From the NCBI GenBank assembly GCA_038373885.1, contig JAWZYV010012283.1, positions 434,001 through 498,000 on the forward strand: DNA of 64,000 nucleotides, read 5' to 3'. Under the pieces are notes generated by a model. It saw only the letters and a list, made by a program, of their open reading frames with translations. It was not told where the DNA came from and searched no databases. The stretch is from Cheiracanthium punctorium (lineage: Eukaryota; Arthropoda; Arachnida; Araneae; Cheiracanthiidae). The stretch's first letter is position 1; every line of letters starts with the position of its first letter. Positions 1-11,399 of this stretch are shown here, in pieces. The position numbers and the translations under genes were made by a program.

Positions 1-469
1 ACTTCTTTTTTTTTTTAAATCAAAAACATGTAGTTATGTACAGATTTAATTCACATATTTATGTCATGTTTAGAGCAAAATATTATCAACAAATCATTTT
101 TCCTATTTCACTTACACTTACTTCTACAGGATATTTTCTCCAAAAGAAGGGGGGAGGGGAAAAACTAAAGACAAACTGGAAAAAATCTAACTATGCATTG
201 TAAGTCAGAACACATATTACAACTCTGCATGTTAAATTTTCGGGGATCAGATAGTTTCAAACCAGTTTCTAGATATGTTATCTACCTGTACATTCTCGTG
301 GAACCCCAAAGTGCCCTTTTTGAGAACAGGGTGCCCTTTTTGAAATTTCCCCCCAGGCGGGCCTTTTTTCTAGAGTCAACACAGTGAGAAATCTTCAATT
401 TTATGCTCCAAAATCATGTTAATTCTGATCCCAAATCTTAGTTTTCCTCGCGGAAGCAAAATTTTTTGT
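1..469. other. AT-rich DNA, no gene recognised
   Basis: I see no gene here. The only structure is a pair of direct repeats of GTGCCCTTTTT at 311-321 and 331-341, followed by C-rich sequence. Short open frames across it have no recognisable domain. Confidence 0.5.
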
Positions 470-600
470 ACTCCGAAGGTGCTCCCAAATGGAAATTTTC
501 TGCTCCCAAATGGAATTTTTCTGCTCCCGAGGTGCTCCCAAATGAAATTTTTTCTGCTCCCGGGGTGCTCCCAAATCGAATGTTGGAGTTAACATCCCTG
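470..600. repeat. Minisatellite ending in CAGGGATGTTAA terminus
   Basis: About four imperfect units of roughly 35 bp are built around GGTGCTCCCAAAT and TTTTCTGCTCCC. The block ends at 589-600 in TTAACATCCCTG, the reverse complement of CAGGGATGTTAA. The same 12-mer stands at 56380-56391 beside another short tandem repeat, so it may be a transposon terminus with subterminal repeats. An open frame on the minus strand through the units simply translates the repeat. Confidence 0.55.
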
Positions 601-1150
601 AATATATCATAAGCATATAAAAATCAGGAAGTCCCACGTGGCTTTGTTATAAAATGTGGATTTTTTTTTTTTTAATGCACATGGTTGGAGAAAGGATTGT
701 TCCAAGCAAAGTGCAAGAGCAAGAATGTCTTCTGTGCATTCTACTGAAGTAAGTCACTCCGGTTTGAAGGCGTGTCTGCTGCATCTGCGATTTTGTGGGA
801 TTAGTGTCAATACATTCACAATAGAATGATGGAAAAGGGGTGAGGGGATATGTATTGCCGTTCTTTTTTCCGAGTGAATTATAAAATTCTGTCCATGTAT
901 TTTGGAAAGAGTAAAACACAGTAATTGTAAACCAAAACACATATATTTAATAAAATAAAAAGTGGCGAACGTAATGAATTTTCTTTATCGCCACTTTCTT
1001 AAACTGAGTCAGCGAGTGGCAACCGCGAATCTTGACCTTTATTACCTGTTATTCTTTGATATGTATTCATTATTAAATTAACTAACATTCACTATATCCA
1101 GTATAACTACATTCATTAAACTAATTTAAACACTGAATCTCAAATGCATC
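601..1150. other. Non-coding stretch with a short hairpin
   Basis: No gene is recognised. AGTGGCGA at 961-968 pairs with TCGCCACT at 988-995 to form a perfect 8-bp stem with a 19-nt AT-rich loop. GAGTGGCAACCGCG follows closely. No function can be assigned. Confidence 0.45.
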
Positions 1151-1154
1151 AGTG

Positions 1155-1477
1155 ATGTTGAAAAAGACTGAATTCAGTCATAAGACTGAAAACTTTCATG
1201 CCAGCCTCTGCTAGGTGATGGAGGATGTATATGATTGCCAGTCGTGCAGCCTTGGCAGATATATTTTCAGCGGCTCAACATGAGCTCGTAGTTTTACGAT
1301 GACTTACCATATCGTATAAGTTTTAGTACTGGATCTGATTAAATTATTTCAGTTTAATATGTTTTATAAGTTAAATAAATTTAGTTTGCTTTTAAAACTT
1401 TGTCTTTCTTCCAACCTGCCAGCACACTCTGCTTAAGTATTAGACAGTTTTAGAAAGTAGTATGCCTTCTACCTAAC
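1155..1477 (+). repeat. Probable degenerate Copia LTR
   Basis: The segment starts TGTTGAAAAAG and ends CCTAACA, in TG...CA form, immediately before a Copia-type primer-binding site (1482-1491) and a Copia gag reading frame. It would be the 5' LTR of the broken Copia at 1515-3765. No matching 3' LTR is visible, so the left edge is a guess from the TG and the usual Copia LTR size. Confidence 0.4.
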
Positions 1478-1481
1478 ATTA

Positions 1482-1491
1482 GGTTATGGGC
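1482..1491 (+). promoter_or_regulatory. Primer-binding site, half tRNA-iMet type
   Basis: GGTTATGGGC is complementary to GCCCATAACC, which lies in the anticodon arm of initiator methionine tRNA. Drosophila copia is known to prime from such an internal tRNA-iMet site. The site follows the putative LTR by a few bases and precedes gag. The intact Copia at the other end of the window has the same site at 63151-63161, which supports the family assignment. Confidence 0.6.
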
Positions 1492-1514
1492 ACTCCAGCC
1501 CTATAACACTAGCA

Positions 1515-3765
1515 AGCATGACTGTAAAATTGTTTTTTGGCCCTGGAGACTGTTGATTACTTTTTATGCAACGAAAGGTGTGACAGAAAAAGAATTAAAA
1601 GACTGGGACACTAGATCCAGAGCTGCACTGTCTACCATTTATTCAAATGTGGAACCTGAGTATCGCCGAATCATCAAGGGTTGTGATCATGCAGTCATGT
1701 TGTGGGAGAAGCTGAAACTACATTTTCAGCTCAACAATCAGTCGAGGCATATGTACCTGTTTTCCAAACTTTGCTCTTGTAAAATTAATACAGATGAAAG
1801 CATCAGTTTATTTGCTGTCCCCCTGAAAAGAATCTCAGAACATTTGAAAGCTATAAATCAACCTGCTGATGAAAAATACTTATCATTTCAACTATTGCGT
1901 TTTTGCCTGAGCAATACAATAGTATCGGGCAATTAATATTACGACCCAAGAAAAAATTTATATTCAAAGATATTGTATTAGAATTGGTGGCCGAAGAGTC
2001 ACGTATCAGCCTCAGAGACTCTGACCACCAAAGTAACTGGGTAATTGAATCTCATCAAATTCAGCCAAAGTTCGAGCATCATCTAATTTGTCATCGCTGT
2101 CAAAAACCTGGACACTATAAAAGGCAATGCAAGAGTCTAAAGAATGCCTGGGATGAAAAGATGACCCCCTCCACTACATTAAATTCGCCGCCTAGTGCGA
2201 GCCCACGGAGGAGGAGAGAGGACTGAGAAGCCGATTCAGGCAATCTAGAGCCAGAGGCCAAGAAAGGACCAGAAGTGGACCCTATAGATCTAAACCTGTA
2301 TCTGGAACTCGTACAGATAAGTCAGTCTCTCTTTTTTTCCCTACACAGGCTAAATATAGTGAAACTGACATACAAAGCAGCTGGGTATTTGGCTTGGCTG
2401 TTTCCCATCAGTTATGTAAAGATCGAAGTGTGTTTATCGAATATGAACCCTTACATGGTGAGGAAATGGCTGTAGCTATTGAGGGAGTAATTTTTCCCAT
2501 TGAGGGAAATGGGTAGTTAAATTAAATTAAAAATCGGGCAACGTATATTTCGGTGATGTTTTATATTCTTCAAAATTACGCTATAACCTTATTTCAGGCC
2601 TCACATTAGACTGAAAGTGTGCCACATTTGAAGGCGGTAGAGGAAAAATAAAAGTATCAAAAGATGGACAAATATTATTTACTTCCGGACTACGTAACAG
2701 GATTTATCATTTGTATCCAAACATTCCTATTAAAGTTCCTAAGAGTTTAAAATTTGAATCCTCAAATGTATCTTTTAGTGAAATGGAAAAATGGCATAGG
2801 TGTTTTGTCTATGCAAGTCCAAGCATAATAGAAAAAATTAGCATAAATAGTTCTGTAAGGGATCTTCCCTGGTTAAATAGTAATCATTTTCATTATGAAA
2901 CATGTAAAATTAATAAGCATAGAAGAGTATCATTCAAACCATTAAATCGTATCAGGTCAAGGAGGGGAGATAAATATTATTTAGTTGTTGGTGGTGACTA
3001 TTCTGGTAAAGCTTCCCTGTATCCAATGAAAAGTAAAACTGATGACTTTTATAATTTTCAAATGACTTGTAACCTGAGCTGAAAGATTTTTAGAATGAAA
3101 ATTAGAAGTGTTTTTCTCCGATAACAGAGCAGAATTTGTTAATAGAGATTTTAAAAACTACTTTTAAGAAAACAGAATAAAGCATGAATAATTAATATGT
3201 ATACTCCCGAGCAGAATGTTAGAGCCAAACGTTATAATCAAACAGTAGCTAATAGTGCATGGTCAATTTTAGATGGAAGTGGACTACATTTAAAATTTTG
3301 GCCTGAAGCAATTTTGCATTTGACTTATACATGGATCAAACTTTGCCATAAAAATCAGGTAAAAACTCCATTTGAACTATACAATGGGTTAGAATCATCA
3401 GTAAAACATTTGAAACCTTTTGGTGCTATAACATGCGTTGGAGTCCCGAATCAACTTCAATCGAAATTTGACGCCTGAGCTAAAAAGGATATTTTAGTCC
3501 GATATGCTTTAAGTACGAAAGGTTAATGGGCTGGCTCCTGCATAAGATAGAATAATCAAAACTATAAATGTATCGTTTAACAAGTTTCCTGATAGTGAAA
3601 ATAACAGTGGAGCAGTGCTGGGCACCAAATCTGAAACATATTGGTATGTGGACATTTACAAGGAAACGATCTTGACGAAAGCTCTGAAGGGGAGAGTGAG
3701 GTCCCTTAGGATGGAGTTTCAGATGAATCTTCTTCAGTAGAGGAGAGAGAAAGTGAAGTTACATT
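1515..3765 (+). pseudogene. Broken Copia gag-pol, copy 1 (gag to integrase)
   Basis: Remnants of a Ty1/Copia polyprotein appear in the expected order, interrupted by stops and frameshifts. A UBN2-type gag is readable at 1553-1936. Gag continues in another frame at 1903-2226 with a CCHC zinc knuckle (2089-2130; C-X2-C-X4-H-X4-C). A worn protease region follows, then the pre-integrase and start of the integrase core at 2711-3082 (WHR and D-DYSGKA context). The distal integrase is at 3197-3478 (YTPEQN...). An acidic, serine-rich stretch corresponding to the linker between integrase and reverse transcriptase runs to about 3760. Reverse transcriptase and RNase H are missing because a second gag begins at about 3766. 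The protein resembles the intact Copia at 57071-63990 but clearly diverges from it. It cannot make a full protein. Confidence 0.85.
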
Positions 3766-4861
3766 GAAAAGATGTTACTTCACTTGGTATGTAAGGTCAC
3801 TCCCGTGGCTGATATCAAGTATATTCTATTAGAAAGAGGGACGTGGAATATTGTATCCAGTAAAGAAACACGTCTTGTACTTGATGATAAATTGACGACT
3901 TCAGCCCAAGATGTTAAAGCTTTCGATACAAGAAATCGGTCTACTTTAATGACCATTTACCTCAACTTCGAACCTAAATAATAAGATAATAGAAGACTAT
4001 GAAGGCACCGCACTCGCTTGGAATAAATTGAATCAGCATTTCTGACTTGATAACAGGTCTTATTGCATGTCCTTATTCACAGATTTGTGTGCCAGTCGAA
4101 TCCAAGCTGACGAGACCATCGAGGAGTTTGCAGCGCACCTAAGAAGAATCCGAAACCAGCTGTCTGCTATTAATCAGCCATTTCCTGAAGTGTACTTCAA
4201 CTTCCAGATACTGAGGTACCTGCCCCTTCAATTTGATGGGATAGTGTAGTGTATTTGATGGGAGTGTATTTGATGGGATAGTAGTATTCTCTGCTGAAAA
4301 GACGACGACTTTACATTTGACAGGATCCTAGTTGAGTTAATAGCAGAGGAATCCCGCCTCAAGCTCCGAGATTCTGACATGCTGAGCGAATCTCAATATG
4401 GAGCGCAGCAGGTCTTTAAACAGCAGAGACCTCCTCGCTCTCATCTTAGTCAATGCCAGTCGGCTGGAAGGAGATCCCAAACTCCCGGAGCCCAGACTGA
4501 TTTCAAACAACGTGACCGTCATGTAGCGAGGAAACCCAAAAGAGGGGAAAGTTTCAAAGCTAACCGAACGTCTAACTCCTGTGGCTCAAGGTACTGTCCA
4601 TCTTCTATTTTTGTTATAGAAGCAAGTTTAAGTGCTGTTCAGGACGGTGACGCATGACTGTTTGACACAGCTGAATCACATCATTTTTGTAAAGACAAAC
4701 GTTTATTTATTAACTTTACTCCTTTAAAAAATGAAAGTTTAGTTGTTGCCGTAAATGGCATTACAGTTCCCATTGAGGGAGACGGAACTAGTCAGCTAAA
4801 ATTTGGTCAAGATATTCTTACATTTAAAAATGTTATGTACTCTCCCAATTTAAGCCGCTGT
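3766..4861 (+). pseudogene. Broken Copia gag-protease, copy 2
   Basis: A second Copia gag in the same orientation begins where copy 1 stops. Gag pieces lie at 3772-3981, 4067-4249 (with the conserved LSAINQP and YFNFQILRYLP stretches) and 4379-4657. The protease region follows at about 4640-4860, where the catalytic DTG reads DTA in LFDTAESHHFC, so the active site is damaged. The match ends abruptly at about 4861, where an unrelated minus-strand gene remnant begins. Frame changes occur at about 3980, 4250 and 4650. It is a decayed fragment, truncated at both ends, closer to copy 1 than to the young Copia at the right of the window. Confidence 0.8.
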
Positions 4862-6490
4862 TCCACCAGATTGGATCTTAGACCAAATTTCTTCTTCGGT
4901 GAATCTTCGCAGTAAAGGTGGTGGTGAAAGTGCACTGACGTTCCAGTCAATCATTTCGGTGTAGCCTGTTGCTTGGAAATTTATTTTGGGTGTTTGAAAA
5001 CATCTGACCGATTGTGAAATTCAAAGCTAGATTTCTAGCTTTTATAATTCTTCTGAAACCTGACTCTCTTACATGATCTCATTTATCGACTATCATACAC
5101 AAAAGCAAGTTTTCTGGTTGGGCAAAAAACGCATTTCTCTCAATAACTGGGTCAACAATTTTTAGCAAGTTTTCGGGGAGAAATCTTGACGATTTTATCA
5201 CTTCAAATGAAAGTTCTGGTCCACTTGTGAAGTATTTAGATTTCTTTGTGTGAAACCACACAGGCTTGTATGACTTCAGTATAAAAGAATCTAAGGTCTT
5301 ATGTTCATCAGTTTTGTTTTCAACACTTAAATACAAACGGAGAACTAACTATTCGCTGTTGTTAGTCATCTTGCATGAGAAAGTGGAATTAGGTTCATGG
5401 GCAGATATATCTTCAGGACAACTGCCTGATTTTAAAGCAAAGCTTATTTCGAGCAGGTATTTTTGATCTTTGCTTAAAAGTTTAGGATCAATTTCTTGAA
5501 TTTCACAATCAATACTCTCGAAATTCACCCCTGGAAGTTTTTTCACAACTTTTGAGCTGTTTGCCATTCGGACCACTAAATGATTTTGGTACCGCCGTTT
5601 CACCATCTAAATGCTTAAATAAATGCCGGAATGGTAATTCATTAAAATGTAACAGACACACACTTCTTTGTAGCGGTCTGTTAACTCTTTCTTCTATTTG
5701 GCAAATAACACCAGTTTTCTACCCAGTATTAGTAACAGTACCATGGAATCCTATTACTTCCAGTTAAAGAAGTGAGAATCCAGCTTCATCCAAATAGGAA
5801 AGAATGCTATTGTTAATATTTTCAGCAGATCCAGAAGAGGTCGAAACATGGCCAGTAAACACAGAACCTGGCTCCTGTAAAATCATGTAGTGTTCCTCTT
5901 TTACGATTCTTCTAAACTTCTTTGAGTTTATTTTTTCCTTCACGAGAGTGTCATCCTTCCTCCCTTCAAAATATAGGCCTTGAAGTGGGTTATGCTTCTC
6001 TTTGAACTGTTTTTGAAGTTCTGAGAGGTTAACCTTTTTTTCTCTTCCCAGTTTACTTTTATCAATAACATGGGTGTGGCCATTATCAGTTACGACAGAA
6101 AAATCTTCTAACAGACTTAAAGTGATAGCTGCCGTCGCTCTATCTGACAATCCATAACGATCACAAGTCACCGCAGAATTTTTCAATTTAATACGAATCT
6201 GCCAAGGTGATTTGATTTTAGTATTCAATTCTTCAAAATTTTTATCTTTCTCATAATCAGTGTCTTCAGACAAATCACAATATACTTCATTTAGAGCAAA
6301 GTTTTTGCATCACATGCATGAGACCAAGATGTCTGTGATGATGAATCAACAATGTTCTGAGTTTTTAGATGTACATGAAACTTCCTTTCATGTCTTTGAA
6401 TGAGTTTTTTTGTTTCCTTTAAATCCACTGTTCCAATTTTACCTACGCCATATTTTCTTTGGAAGTACAAGAATCTCAGTTCAATGATTG
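4862..6490 (-). pseudogene. Broken gene of an unnamed repetitive arthropod protein family
   Basis: Minus-strand coding remnants run from about 6490 to 4862. The best piece is 169 codons (6273-5764). A stop follows directly after DEAGFSLL, and homology-like sequence resumes: NRPLQ, then LLHFNELPFRHLFKHLDGE and SGPNGK at about 5700-5580, a frame change into 5606-5349, then 5336-5079, and a tail ending MIDWNVSALSPPPLLRRF...EEEIWSKI at about 4960-4870. I recognise the NELPFRHLFKHLDG...GPNGK block and the IDW...PPL..FTEEEI tail from abundant unannotated proteins of spiders and other arthropods. I know no function and see no catalytic motif or membrane segment. Multicopy nature suggests a mobile or transposon-captured gene. 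It has at least one stop and two frameshifts. Confidence 0.6.
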
Positions 6491-6854
6491 GTATTATTTT
6501 TTTGCTTTTTCACAACTACATATAATAGACACAGGGCAGTCATAATCTTCAATGCTAGAGACCTTTTGCCAATTACAGTTTAATGTTATTTCACACTTAC
6601 ATGCAGAGACATTAAAGAGTAACAAAGATTTAAATTGAATTCTTCAACTCTCTTTCTGAATTTTTCTTTTTCTTTATCTCGATTAAAGGACTTCATAAGA
6701 TTCCTTAAGATTACGATAACTATTATGGTGTGCATTTACTAATTGAACATTTCTGTAAAGTGTTACTCTTGGTATTGAAGGTTTATCAAACACAGATTTA
6801 ACTTGTGCTGCTGCAATATTGGAAATTTGCAAAAAACTAAGAAGCCTGCTGTTT
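6491..6854. other. AT-rich spacer, no gene recognised
   Basis: The stretch lies between the minus-strand pseudogene and the left edge of the inverted repeat. It may hold a worn N-terminal part of the pseudogene, but I cannot read a convincing frame. Confidence 0.4.
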
Positions 6855-8036
6855 GCTTAAGAGCTGTTGCAAAAGCAAAATGGGCAGGTCAATAAAAAAA
6901 AAGTTCCCATCACCATCTCAGAATTTCATGATTTTCTTTTATTGTGTTGCCTTACCCAAGGAAAGAACAAATCTGAAATATTTTTGATTTACCTCTTTTA
7001 GTTTTGGAGTTATGGGGGGTCAAAGTACCCCAGAGGAGCAACGTCGAATTAATTTAGGGCCATTTTTGCCACTTTATTGTCTCGACTGTGACTGGCTCAG
7101 AGGTGCTTCAGAGAATTTTTTCATTTTATCCTATAATATACCTTGTATATTAACATCTCAAATTGAAAATTCATTCGAAAATTGTCAGAGCCCCAAATTA
7201 GGGCCCCCCAAAATACCCCCAATTTCATAAAAAATACAGTTTTAAGAATGCTTTAAATCTTGGCTCTGACGTGATACAGAAAAAATTTTTGCACAGTGCA
7301 GTTATATATCTTCATATAAAGTGAATCCAATGTTAAAAATTTTTGAAGGCCCCAGGGCCCCCGGTACGGGCCCCAAACATGGTCCTTAGCGCTAATTTAC
7401 GCAATTTCGAAGCATTGGTACAGCTGAAGCCGACTTCCCACAGGAGAACTATTGACATGGAGATGTAGTATCAACATAGTAGTTTGATATTATGAAAAAA
7501 CATTTCTTGAAGGTACAACTGTTTCCAAGAAAAATCCCAAAAAGTACCTCCCTATTTGGGACATTCCACTGGCACGCATGGGGGCATTTCGGCGTTACTT
7601 TTAGAAGTTTAATCGACAGTGACAATATTGAAAATTAACTTATTCTTCATATATCTCAAATATATCCTCCATATATCACAAATAGTTATTTTACAGGGGC
7701 ACTCATAAGAATTACAATACGCTGTATGGGGATCTCTGTAACTACTGAACTGATTCGAAATTTTTCTTCACTGATAGAAAGTTATACTATTCCTGAGTAA
7801 CATAAGCTACCTTTCAGCATGCAGCATAACTAGTTCTTTTACAGGGACACTAAAAAATTCTAGCACATGACGCTATATGGACATCTCTGTAACTACTGAA
7901 TCGATTCTAAAGATCTTTAAACTGAAAGCTACACTATTCCTGAATAACATAGGCTAAAATTCATGCATGCAGCATAATTTACAGGAACACTTAAAATCAT
8001 TCGTAAACATTGTCGTAACTGTCTCCATTCGCCACT
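6855..8036. repeat. Left arm of a 3.3 kb near-palindrome
   Basis: This 1.18 kb arm matches the reverse complement of 9036-10197 almost throughout. Paired landmarks have coordinate sums near 17,070: TCACCATCTCAGAATTTCATG at 6910 with its complement at about 10145; GGCATTTCGGCGTTAC at about 7585 with GTAACGCCGAAATGCC at about 9475; CTCCATTCGCCACTCAA at about 8025 with its complement at about 9040. The arm contains GGGGGGTCAAAGTACCCC and several C/G runs. A 72-codon open frame (7012-7230) reappears on the minus strand in the other arm, which is expected from the repeat and is not evidence of a gene. Confidence 0.9.
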
Positions 8037-9035
8037 CAAATTTATTGAAATTTTATTAAACTCCATTGAAATTTTTGAACAATGCAGTTATATATCTTCA
8101 TATAAAGTGAATCCAATGTTAAATATTTTTGAAACTCCCCAGCTTTGTGGCCTCTATCTTCCAGTCATTTTAAGAGGCATCGCAAGAGCAAAACAGGTAA
8201 AAAAAACAAGAAAGTTTCAATCACCATCTCAGAATCTCATGAATTTTTTTTTCTTGTGTTGCCTTACCCAAGGAAAGAACACATATGAAATATTTTTGAT
8301 TTAGCTCTTTTAGTTTTGGAGTTATGGGGGGTCAAAGTACCCCAGAGGAGTGACGAATTTAGGGCCATTTTTGCCATTTTACTCTCTCGACTGTGATTTG
8401 CTCTGAGATGCTTCAGAGAATTTTTTTTTTAAATCTGATAATATACCTTGAATATTAACATCTAAAACTGGAAATTCATTAGGCAGAGCCCCCAAATAAC
8501 CCCCCCCCCTCCCAAATATTCCCAATTTCATAAAAAATACAGTTTTAATGAATGCTTTAAATCTTGGCTCTGGCGTGATACAGAAAAAATAAAAATTCTT
8601 GGGCCCCATGGGCCTCAAACATGGTGCTTAATGCTAATTTTTGCAATTCTGAAGCATAGGTACAGCTGGCTCTGACTTCGCACACGCAAACTATTGGCAT
8701 GGAGTTGTAGTTTCAACATAGTAGTTTCATATTATGAAAAGATATATTTTTTGATTACTGCGTTAAATTTTTCTTGAAAACGGTGATGCTTTCAACAAAT
8801 ATACTGGGGGACCTTCAAAAATTTTTAGCATTGGATTCACTTTATATGAAGATATGTAATTGCACTGTTGAAAAATCTGAATAAATTTGAGTAGCAAATG
8901 GAGACAGTTACTACAATGTTTAAGAATTATTTTGAGTGCAAATGTAAATTATGCTATATGCATGAATTTTAGCCTATGTCACTCAGGAATAGTGTAGCTT
9001 TCAATGAAGAGATCTTTAGAATCACCGTTGAGTGG
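8037..9035. repeat. Centre of the near-palindrome, with extra partial copies
   Basis: The spacer between the arms is built from the same material. About 8160-8750 is a diverged direct copy of the first 650 bp of the left arm (TTAAGAGGCAT..., ...GGAGTTATGGGGGGTCAAAG..., ...CAACATAGTAGTTTCATATT). About 8820-9035 is an inverted partial copy containing CATTGGATTCACTTTATATG and GGAGACAGTTAC. The locus thus holds about four partial copies in mixed orientation. No coding function is seen. Confidence 0.75.
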
Positions 9036-10197
9036 CGAATGGAGACAGTTACGAGAATGTTTACGAATCATTTTGAGTGTTCCTGTAAATTATTCTACAT
9101 GCATGAATTTTAGGCTATGTTACTCAGGTATAGTGTAGCTTTCAGTGAAAAGATCTTTAGAATCGGTTCAGTAGTTACAGAGATGTCCATATAGCGTCAT
9201 GTGCTGGAATTCTTTTGAGTGTCCCTGTAAAAGAACTAGTTATGCTACATGCTGAAAGGTAGCTTATAATACTCAGGAATAGTGTAGCTTTCTATCAGTG
9301 AAAAATTTTTTCGAATCGGTTCACTAGTTGCAGAGATCCCCATTCAGCGTAATGTAATTCTTATGAGTGCCCCTGTAAAATAACTATTTGTGATATATGG
9401 AGGATATATTTGAGATATATGAAGAATAAGTTAATTTTCAATATTGCCACTGTCGATTAAACTTCTAAAAGTAACGCCGAAATGCCCCCATGCGTGCCAG
9501 TGGAATGTCCCAAATAGGGAGGTACTTTTTGGGATTTTTCTTGAACACAGTTGTACCTTCAAGAAATGTTTTTTCATAATATCAAACTACTATGTTGATA
9601 CTACATCTCCATGTCAATAGTTCTCCTGTGGGAAGTCGGCTTCAGCTGTACCAATGCTTCGAAATTGCGTAAATTAGCGCTAAGGACCCTGTTTGGGGCC
9701 CCGTACCGGGGGCCCTGGGGGGCCTTCAAAAATTTTTAACATTGGATTCACTTTATATGAAGATATATAACTGCACTGTGCAAAAATTTTTTCTGTATCA
9801 CGTCAGAGCCAAGATTTAAAGCATTCTTAAAACTGTATTTTTTATGAAATTGGGGGTATTTTGGGGGGCTCTGACAATTTTCGAATGAATTTTCAATTTG
9901 AGATGTTAATATACAAGGTATATTATAGGATAAAATGAAAAAATTCTCTGAAGCACCTCTGAGCCAGTCACAGTTGAGACAATAAAGTGGCAAAAACGGC
10001 TCTAAATTAATTCGACGTTGTTCCTTTGGGGTACTTTGACCCCCCCCCCCATAACTCCAAAACTAAAAGAGGTAAATCAAAAATATTTCAAATTTGTTCT
10101 TTCCTTGGATAAGGCAACACAATAAAAGAAAATCATGAAATTCTGAGATGGTGATGGGAACGCCCTGCCCGATTTGCCCCTGCAATGCCTCTTAAAA
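9036..10197. repeat. Right arm of the near-palindrome
   Basis: Reverse complement of 6855-8036, ending near 10197 in the sequence that mirrors TTAAGAGC.GTTGCA. Identity looks well above 90% over most of the length, with small indels in C runs (for example 10031-10040). No target-site duplication is obvious, so it may be a fold-back element or an inverted segmental duplication of an older repeat. Confidence 0.9.
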
Positions 10198-11399
10198 ACA
10201 TGTGAGAATGTCTTCATGAGTTGGAAGTTTGCACAAAGGTAATTCCTTGGGATTACCAAATAACGGGCAGCTAAACTCGCTGTGTGCAATTATCTTGTAA
10301 ACAGCCATATAATAATATAATCAATTAACTAATTAGTCTTAAACATCTCAATGGTTTTAAACAATGAAAATCTCAAGAACACACCATCAGAGATTCTGAG
10401 CGTGCTTCTCGTAGTACATTATGGATGAGTACAGTCCATTTCTATTCGGGGCAGAGAAACGAAATAGTGATGAGAATTGGAATATGTTTATTCGCTGCAT
10501 CGCGTGGGACTTCTAATGTTGATTGAGTATTTTTTAAATGGGTCAAATTTAGGATTTTAAAATACTTGAATTTTATTAACTTTATTTTAAAGCTTTTTAA
10601 CTACACCAGTTTTATGTTATTTATTTATATATAGAAAACTGTATTTTTATACAATCAGAAAGAATATTTTGTTCCAATGGAAATTTGTGAATTTGTGTAA
10701 AATGTGTGTTTTTTTTTAAGTGTAATGCGCTACGAATAATTTGCAATTGTGCAACTTTTTTTTTTCATTTTTTATGTTTCCTATACTTTCTTCTAGTAAA
10801 GTAAGCCTATCGCTACATTTCACAGAAATTATTTGATTGTTTTCTACTTTTCAGAAAAATAATGAAAATCCTGTATTTTTTCAAAGTTTAAGGTCGATGC
10901 GCTAATGCAAAATTTAAATTAAAAAAATATTTTTTTTTTGCATTTCACTTATCTACCATAGGCACAAGTTTTCCGCACAATAGCATTTGAAAAACTAAAA
11001 AAAAGTTTTTTTTTGGCCCACCCTAATGTACATACAGAAGCTGGACGCTTTACAGATTTTTTTAAGCAGTAAATGTTGAAAGGAAAAGTTCAAATTTGAT
11101 GATATGCAGATTGCATACGTAAGTAATTTTTATATTTCTGTACTGATGTTGACTTTTTCTTTAACAGAAAGAAGTTTTTGGATTATCCGTGTTTTTCTAT
11201 TAATCATGCAATCGTTCCCGGTAATTCGCAAGGATAATTGAGAGTGCACTGTATATAAATTTGTGGTATTTGCTTCTCACCACGGCCGTGAAATTTGAGT
11301 TAAAAAAAAAAAAAGAATTTTAGAAAAGGAAAAATCCTGTAAAGAACCTTATAAAAAAATTTGCATTGTGTTCAAAATCTAAAAAATGTAAAGTAATAA
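10198..11399. other. AT-rich DNA, no gene recognised
   Basis: Long A and T runs (for example about 10920-11020 and 11290-11320) with no open frame of note and no recognised repeat terminus. Confidence 0.5.

Noticed and set aside
7012..7230. 72-codon open frame that recurs on the minus strand at 9748-9993 with nearly the same peptide
   Set aside because: The shared peptide follows from the inverted repeat. There is no domain, and the third copy at about 8300 breaks the frame.
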